A DNA stretch of 13,036 nucleotides, taken from NCBI GenBank assembly GCA_900155495.1, contig FTLJ01001174.1:1-13036 (forward strand), read 5' to 3'. Origin of the DNA: Porogramme epimiltina. Taxonomy: Eukaryota; Basidiomycota; Agaricomycetes; Polyporales; Polyporaceae. How positions within the stretch are numbered: position 1 is the first letter of the stretch; each line of letters opens with the position of its first letter. The notes below the pieces were generated by a model. The model ran no database searches and had not been told where the DNA came from. It saw nothing but the letters and a program-made list of their open reading frames with translations. The position numbers and the translations under genes are program-made. This document shows, piece after piece, positions 8,801 through 13,036 of this stretch.

Positions 8801-10962
8801 AACCAACGACTGTCTTCACCCGTGCCGAGCCCTGGGGTGTGGTGATAGCCTTCATGACTTGGAGATAGAGTGCGTATAGGTGCGCGGCAGGAGACGTGCC
8901 AGTAGTACCAAGAACGGAGACGGATGGGTTCCCAAGCAACTCATTGAGCCGTTGTTTTGGATCGCTCGCGTCGAAGATATATTTAAGGGCGGTGGAGATG
9001 TGGATGAACAGGCCACCGGACATACCCCGAAGCTCTTGCTGTGTCTCCATTCCAGGCCAATTTTCTTTGAATTCTCCTACATGCTCAGAGAGGAACTCGG
9101 AGAACTTGGATTCGATATAGATAGCGATGTCACGAAGGGCAACCTCGAGGGGAATCTTGCTCAGGGAAAAGTTGTGAACATATTGCGAAAGTGTCGCTCT
9201 TCTGAATCCCGCAGTGATATGAGCTTCCGGACGGCTTGTAATGATAAACCTAAGAGAGCGAATGCCGTCGACGTGGAGGGAGAGCGCCTTGACGATGGTC
9301 GACACTGGCTCTTCATCTTTGCATTCATCGAGGGCGTCAATGACGATCACGTTTGGCCGGAAGGAATCTCCGTCGGTTGAGGCGCATGACCGGAGAGGCT
9401 CTACGATGAGCTTCTCGAGTTGGTGTGATGGAAGGGAGTGCTGGATATCTGGGTTGGCCTTAACGGCTGCCTGAACCGCCGTCTTGAACGCGGGTGGGGT
9501 TGCAGGATTGAGCGCGAGTTGGAGGGCGATGGTGGGAAAGATGAGTTGGATATTGTTGCGATCGCCGAATCGGGAACAGAAGAAGCTCGCCCCCAGGAGG
9601 CCTGCACGGTCGCACCGTTCCGCGATTGTTTGGGCGAGCGTGGATTTCCCCGTCCCCGCCTGCCCGTTCAGCCACAAGATACAAAGTGCCTGCAAGATCT
9701 CGAACATAGGCGAAGACTTCTCGGCGGCGGTGAGGTATTTCTCAGAGATAGCCCAATTGTATACTGCAGCCAGAACCTCGGCGCATGTCGCTCCTAAGCA
9801 TCCCTCGCGCCCTACATTTGCGTCAAATCTGGCGCCAGACGCATATCGGAGGCCTTGGATTTCTGGTAAGCGACGTTGATGTTGAGCACATGAGAATACG
9901 AAAAGGCGGATGACCGATAAGCGCACCCGAACTGGTCAATATTTGTCGGAGTGCCTCGCTTTCCTGATGAATGGTATCATTTATTCCGTCGAGTTTGTCA
10001 TTTATTTGTCCCAGTTCGCTGATAACGGAAGTGTGCATATCCTATCGGGATCTCATGATGGTCAGTATATGTCGTTTATGTGCAATTCACAACTCACATC
10101 GACTGCAATATAAACCAACAGTCTCATAGAAATCTATGAACGTTGTCAGTGTGACGTTCTTGAAAGGATTACGTAGGTACCGACGCATACCGTAAAACTG
10201 TCCAGATACCATGACAGAATCTTGACGCATCCATCTAGTTCCTCTGTTATCTTGTCCGCGCGCAGTATTTGAGATACCCCAGTCAAGGCCTTCTTCGTGT
10301 TTGTGCGACTCTTTGGCTCGTGATCACCTTGCAGTCTTTGCACCGCAATAGTGACAGTTTGCACATTCCTATAATCACGTTTACATGTCAATGTGAAGAC
10401 GCCGCTGTGAAACATGGGGTTTCAAAATATGTATAGGCACTCACTCGTTCAAGATGCCCAATTGCTCCTCTAGCCTCGGCGGACAAGGCTTGTCTTTTGG
10501 AAGAACTGAGTTGAACATGGTGTTCATAGATTCGATGCGCTTCTGCAGCATGACTATGGACTCCCGATTGGAAGCACATCTCTGTAACACCCGCATAATG
10601 CGTGGATGTGATGTAGAACCGATCAGAGCTCATACAGAGGGCCAAAAATAGGTACCTGCGCTCAAAGGACATACATCGTAAGCCTCAACGACAGTTTTGA
10701 GTGCCTTGACTACACCAGGAAGGAACGGAACCCCGTCGGATAGTGACTCGGTGATGTCGAGGGCGAGGCGCACAGCACCCGCGACCGTCTCTCCTGTGCT
10801 CGAGCTGGAATGCTGAGCTTGCTGTGAAATATGGGCTGTTATGCTGGTAGAGGACGACACCGATGCAGATCGACATACTTGATCCAGGGTTTGTGGCTCC
10901 GGGGTCGGCGAGTGACCTCTCAACCTATCCCATTTCGCGTGGAGCTTCTTCCGCAACGGCAT
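5824..10962 (-). CDS. NACHT-WD40 NOD-like receptor (STAND ATPase), seven exons, 1574 aa
   Basis: Seen: exons join in phase at 10962-10675, 10581-10445, 10368-10191, 10133-10098, 10041-9927, 9862-8247 and 8178-5824; all introns are GT-AG, 56-93 nt. The start ATG (10960-10962) follows an in-frame TGA (10969-10971). Residues 1-56 are basic then Ser-rich. Residues 57-200 look like a helical bundle and 214-250 a coiled coil. The NACHT domain shows Walker A GQAGTGKST (318-326, K324), Walker B VIVIDALDE (423-431) and RFIITSRPE (456-464, sensor-like R462). A winged-helix-like arm follows with HPSFPDFL (657-664) and YACRHW (732-737). About 12-14 WD40 blades fill 866-1570, many ending in IRLW-type motifs. 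Known: such fungal STAND proteins are cytosolic receptors; nucleotide-driven oligomerisation activates the N-terminal effector after the repeats sense a ligand, giving heterokaryon incompatibility or cell death. Inferred: this one acts likewise; its ligand is unknown. No frameshift or missing catalytic residue was seen. Confidence 0.9.
8179..8246 (-). other. Intron joining the NACHT-arm exon to the WD40 exon
   Basis: This 68-nt intron decides whether the locus is one gene or two. On the minus strand it starts GTATGTG after a CAG codon and ends ACTCTCAG before an AAA codon, with a CTGAC branch-point-like motif about 12 nt before the acceptor. Splicing joins residue 790 (end of ...AKNSLQ) to residue 791 (KLVLPPMEII...) in phase 0. 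The read-through frame stops shortly after the intron, and the WD40 frame has no good start ATG before its conserved linker. A single transcript is therefore the best reading. Confidence 0.85.
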
Positions 10963-11228
10963 GTTATATCAGGGTTCTAGCACAGCGACGAAAAGGTAAG
11001 AATGATGGTCGGTGGGCAGGAGAAGAATTGAACGTACCGATATGTCAGGGGGTAGCTGCCCGTATACACGGCTTGCTTACTACGCTCGAAACACGGGGCG
11101 GCTATCGCCGCGATCTGTATGGCATTTCTGGCAGACGTGAGAATGATAGCGCGTGTAGAAAGCCCGGACCCGGGACAGGCGCGCAGGCGGCGTTCGAAGC
11201 ATCGCGGACACAATTCCTGTCCACAGGC
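10963..11228. other. Likely promoter/5' UTR of the NLR gene
   Basis: This stretch separates the NLR start codon from the upstream coding candidate. Minus-strand frames here are short, and the frame leading into the ATG carries a TGA at 10969-10971. No clear TATA or CCAAT word stands at a usual distance from the ATG. Confidence 0.35.
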
Positions 11229-11636
11229 TCACAGCATGTGACCGAGAGTCGAGAAATACCAAGTGTGCTCGCAGCGAATGATGAATTTACTAAGGTCATT
11301 ATCATGGAGGGGAGTGAGGACACAACTATCATCTTGCACAGAATCTTACGATTTCCAGCGCTAGAATAGAACACCGTGAGTCCTGAGCTAATTATATAGC
11401 ATTGTGAGCCAATTGAAGGTTCAATGGAAGAGATGAACAGCACTCACCTGGCTTTCCGCATCTCTGGTGTGTTTCCTCAATGCCTCATTTCTGTATGCTT
11501 TTCGGCCGTATTTAACTTTTATTTTCGACGACTCTGAGAGCTCCGGGTTAGGAACAGATAGCGTGAGCACTGCGGTTGAGTGGCACACTAGCAGCGCTTC
11601 GTAAAGCTCAGAAGTCGTCTCGTTCTGAGATGGCAT
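11229..11636 (-). pseudogene. Small unrecognised gene or gene fragment, possibly C2-like
   Basis: An ATG at 11636 opens 63 codons (MPSQNETTSELYEALLVCHS...) to ESQ at 11448, followed by a good donor GTGAGT. An 87-nt intron to the acceptor TTCTAG (11361) is plausible. The sequence then continues in phase as RWKS, meets TAA at 11346-11348, and reads on in the same frame as DNDLSKFIIRCEHTWYFS to a TGA at 11229-11231. Alternatively, the TAA is removed by a 60-nt GTAAGA...CTTAG intron, which would leave an 11-nt exon. The strand-like KVKYGRKAYR stretch, a Trp and KFIIRCE weakly recall C2-like domains near fungal NLRs; this is a guess. It lies on the same strand as the NLR gene, about 270 bp upstream. 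Fusion is unlikely because a stop sits 6 nt before the NLR ATG with no acceptor between. It may be a decayed neighbour. Confidence 0.3.
11392..11398 (-). promoter_or_regulatory. TATA-like box upstream of the NLR gene
   Basis: The minus strand reads TATATAA here, about 430 nt upstream of the NLR start codon. It is the best TATA-like word between that ATG and the upstream coding candidate. It overlaps the proposed intron of that candidate, so the two readings compete. Spacing to the ATG would imply a long 5' UTR. Evidence is base composition only. Confidence 0.2.
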
Positions 11637-12300
11637 AGGTTGTTGTAACGCGGGAAGAACGCACTTAAATACGAGCTCGAGGAATCGGTGTACGAACGCT
11701 GTCAGTGGCTTGAAACTCGCTGTGCACGCAAGCCTCGATTAGCTTTTCAGTGCGCGCGCTCGCCGCTGCAACTAACGTGCCACCACCTCACCAGTATTGT
11801 AGTTTAGGCACTCAAGAGGGCGAAAGCACTACATACATAGTGGCAAGACCTGGCTTTTAACGAGGTGTAGCTGGTTTGAAGTTCCAGGCGAGGTTGGTTG
11901 AGAATCCGAGTCTGGGCCATGCGAACGAAAACATCATTAATGTTATCACGCAGTGCTTCATTCATGACGTCATTTCTCATGGCGAAGCCCTAATTATCAG
12001 CACTACGCATCCAGCAGGGCACCTTCAAATTCGACGTATGTACATAGCGCCGTCGAACTGGCTAGACTAGATTTATTGAGGATAGGTCGATCCCATTCAT
12101 CCCAAGTTGTGAGCCACATAGTGCGTGCTCCCTATGCATAATAATCAATGACATTGACATTACGATGATGTGCATCCTGCACGGCTGCCCAGTGCAGCCA
12201 CTCCAAAACGACTGCGCGCACCCAAAACATCGGCACCGACGACCCCAAAAGCATGATCGCCCTCCGGACGACGCCGCACCACACCCCCGATACGCCTCGG
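11637..12300. other. Intergenic region, no gene seen
   Basis: Only short frames with non-ATG starts occur here. The spacing would fit a promoter for the minus-strand candidate ending at 11636, but no motif is convincing. Confidence 0.45.
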
Positions 12301-12650
12301 CCCTCCCAGCCTCGATCGTTCCCTCTCGCCGTTTTTCCTGTGTTTTGCCGGCTCTTACATTGTTTATCAGGGCAGTTTTCGGTTCGTTCTGTATGTATTT
12401 AATCCCTGCCTCAGAGCAGACAAATATCAGCTTTGTTTTGTCACCTTCCAGCTCATTGTCTTCGCCGCCCCGTCTCTCGCGCATCGGCGCGCTCGTCTTT
12501 CGTATTTTCTCCACCTCGTTATTTTATCGACAGCCTCACACGTCCGCTTCCGGCCTCCTACTACCCTCTTGCCTCCGCCTTCAGCCTCGGCCTCTCTTTC
12601 CTCTCTCGCTCCCCGCGCGCACGCTTGTCCGACTCGCCATGTGACCCTCG
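12300..12650 (+). promoter_or_regulatory. Pyrimidine-rich, promoter-like stretch
   Basis: The plus strand is strongly C+T-rich from about 12300 to 12640, with TTTTTCC, GTATTTAATCC and repeated CCTC/CTCTC runs. Pyrimidine-rich coding-strand tracts often lie just upstream of start sites in basidiomycete genes. The following ATGs (12639, next codon TGA; 12688, 24 codons to a stop) do not open a credible gene before the palindromic repeats at 12800. If a gene starts here it is truncated, disrupted or has its coding exons beyond the window. Confidence 0.3.
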
Positions 12651-12799
12651 CCCCCAGCAGACCTCCCGGTCCGCGTCACATCAACGAATGTCCACAAATC
12701 ATCAGATAGTATCACCAGGCTTGAGCATGTCTATCCCCTCTAGTAACAATCGTGTATAACACTCGGGCCTATATTGTCGACGCTGCTATCAATTAAGGC

Positions 12800-13036
12800 T
12801 GAACACGGGTCAACCCGTGGGTCACCCGGACCTGAACCTGCAGGTCATTGCTCGCCCAGAAGGCAGACCTGGATCCGGATAGGTAAGACCCACGAGCTGA
12901 CCCGGACCTGTGGACCTGGATCCGTATACCTGTAGGTCTACCTGTGGGAAGACCCGGATTCTCAGTCACCTGTAGGTATACCTAAAATCCGCGGGTTTCC
13001 TCAGGTATACCTGCAGGTAATACATCCATACTTCGC
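12800..13036. repeat. Palindrome-rich ACCT/AGGT and GACCCGG repeat block, runs off the window
   Basis: The block is made of repeated short words: ACCTGCAGGT palindromes at 12836-12845 and 13009-13018, AGGTATACCT at 12974-12983, CAGGTATACCTG at 13002-13013, and an inverted pair CACGGGT-CA-ACCCGTG at 12804-12819. CCGGACCTG and GACCTGGATCCG words recur between them. No coding frame was seen. It may be one end of a repeat element continuing past 13036. Confidence 0.75.

Noticed and set aside
8880..9380. 166-codon plus-strand frame opposite the NACHT domain
   Set aside because: It lies antisense to the Walker B and sensor regions of the receptor, and no independent coding signal is seen.
9863..9926. 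Start of the NACHT protein at 9926
   Set aside because: It would use a GTG codon inside what is better read as a 64-nt intron (GTGCGC...TTACCAG). The spliced model keeps the phase and adds a conserved-looking N-terminus.
12062..12514. 150-codon minus-strand frame opposite the pyrimidine-rich tract
   Set aside because: It starts at GTG, and its Arg/Glu/Gly-rich part mirrors the C+T bias of the other strand. No domain is recognised.

Overview
The window looks like nuclear DNA from a filamentous basidiomycete, most likely an Agaricomycete and possibly a polypore. The reasons are short GT-AG introns (56-93 nt), one large STAND/NLR-type gene of the NACHT-WD40 class that is expanded in these fungi, a relic of a fungal-type regulatory protein, and long gene-poor stretches with short GC-rich tandem repeats. 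The taxonomic call is inference. No tRNA, rRNA, CRISPR or bacterial-type operon was seen.

The one clear intact gene lies on the minus strand from 10962 to 5824. It is not two genes: the NACHT-encoding and WD40-encoding reading frames are joined by a 68-nt intron (8179-8246). Upstream of the NACHT exon, five short exons encode an N-terminal alpha-helical region and a coiled coil. My seven-exon model is 4725 nt including the stop and encodes 1574 residues, with every junction in phase. The protein reads as helical bundle + brace-like coiled coil + NACHT ATPase + winged-helix-like arm + about 12-14 WD40 blades. This is the layout of a fungal NOD-like receptor involved in non-self recognition and regulated cell death.

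Left of the gene (1-5823) there is no intact gene that I can support. Around 1938-2520 lies a decayed fragment resembling the C-terminal region of Agaricomycete fungal-specific (Zn2Cys6-type) transcription factors, broken by in-frame stops and a frameshift. Between 3026 and 4276 there is a repeat-rich block: a perfect 28-bp palindrome, a 20-bp tandem repeat, a 10-bp-period array, an AT-rich inverted repeat and an oppositely oriented 10-bp array. It may be a non-autonomous fold-back element. A GC-rich patch (4290-4790) holds open frames but nothing I recognise.

Right of the gene (10963-13036) there is a small minus-strand coding candidate (11229-11636) with faint resemblance to a C2-like domain and an in-frame stop. 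Beyond it lie a pyrimidine-rich promoter-like stretch (about 12300-12650) and, at the window edge, a block rich in short palindromes built on AGGT/ACCT and GACCCGG words (12800-13036). Overall this is an accessory region: one innate-immunity-like receptor gene set among gene relics and repeats.
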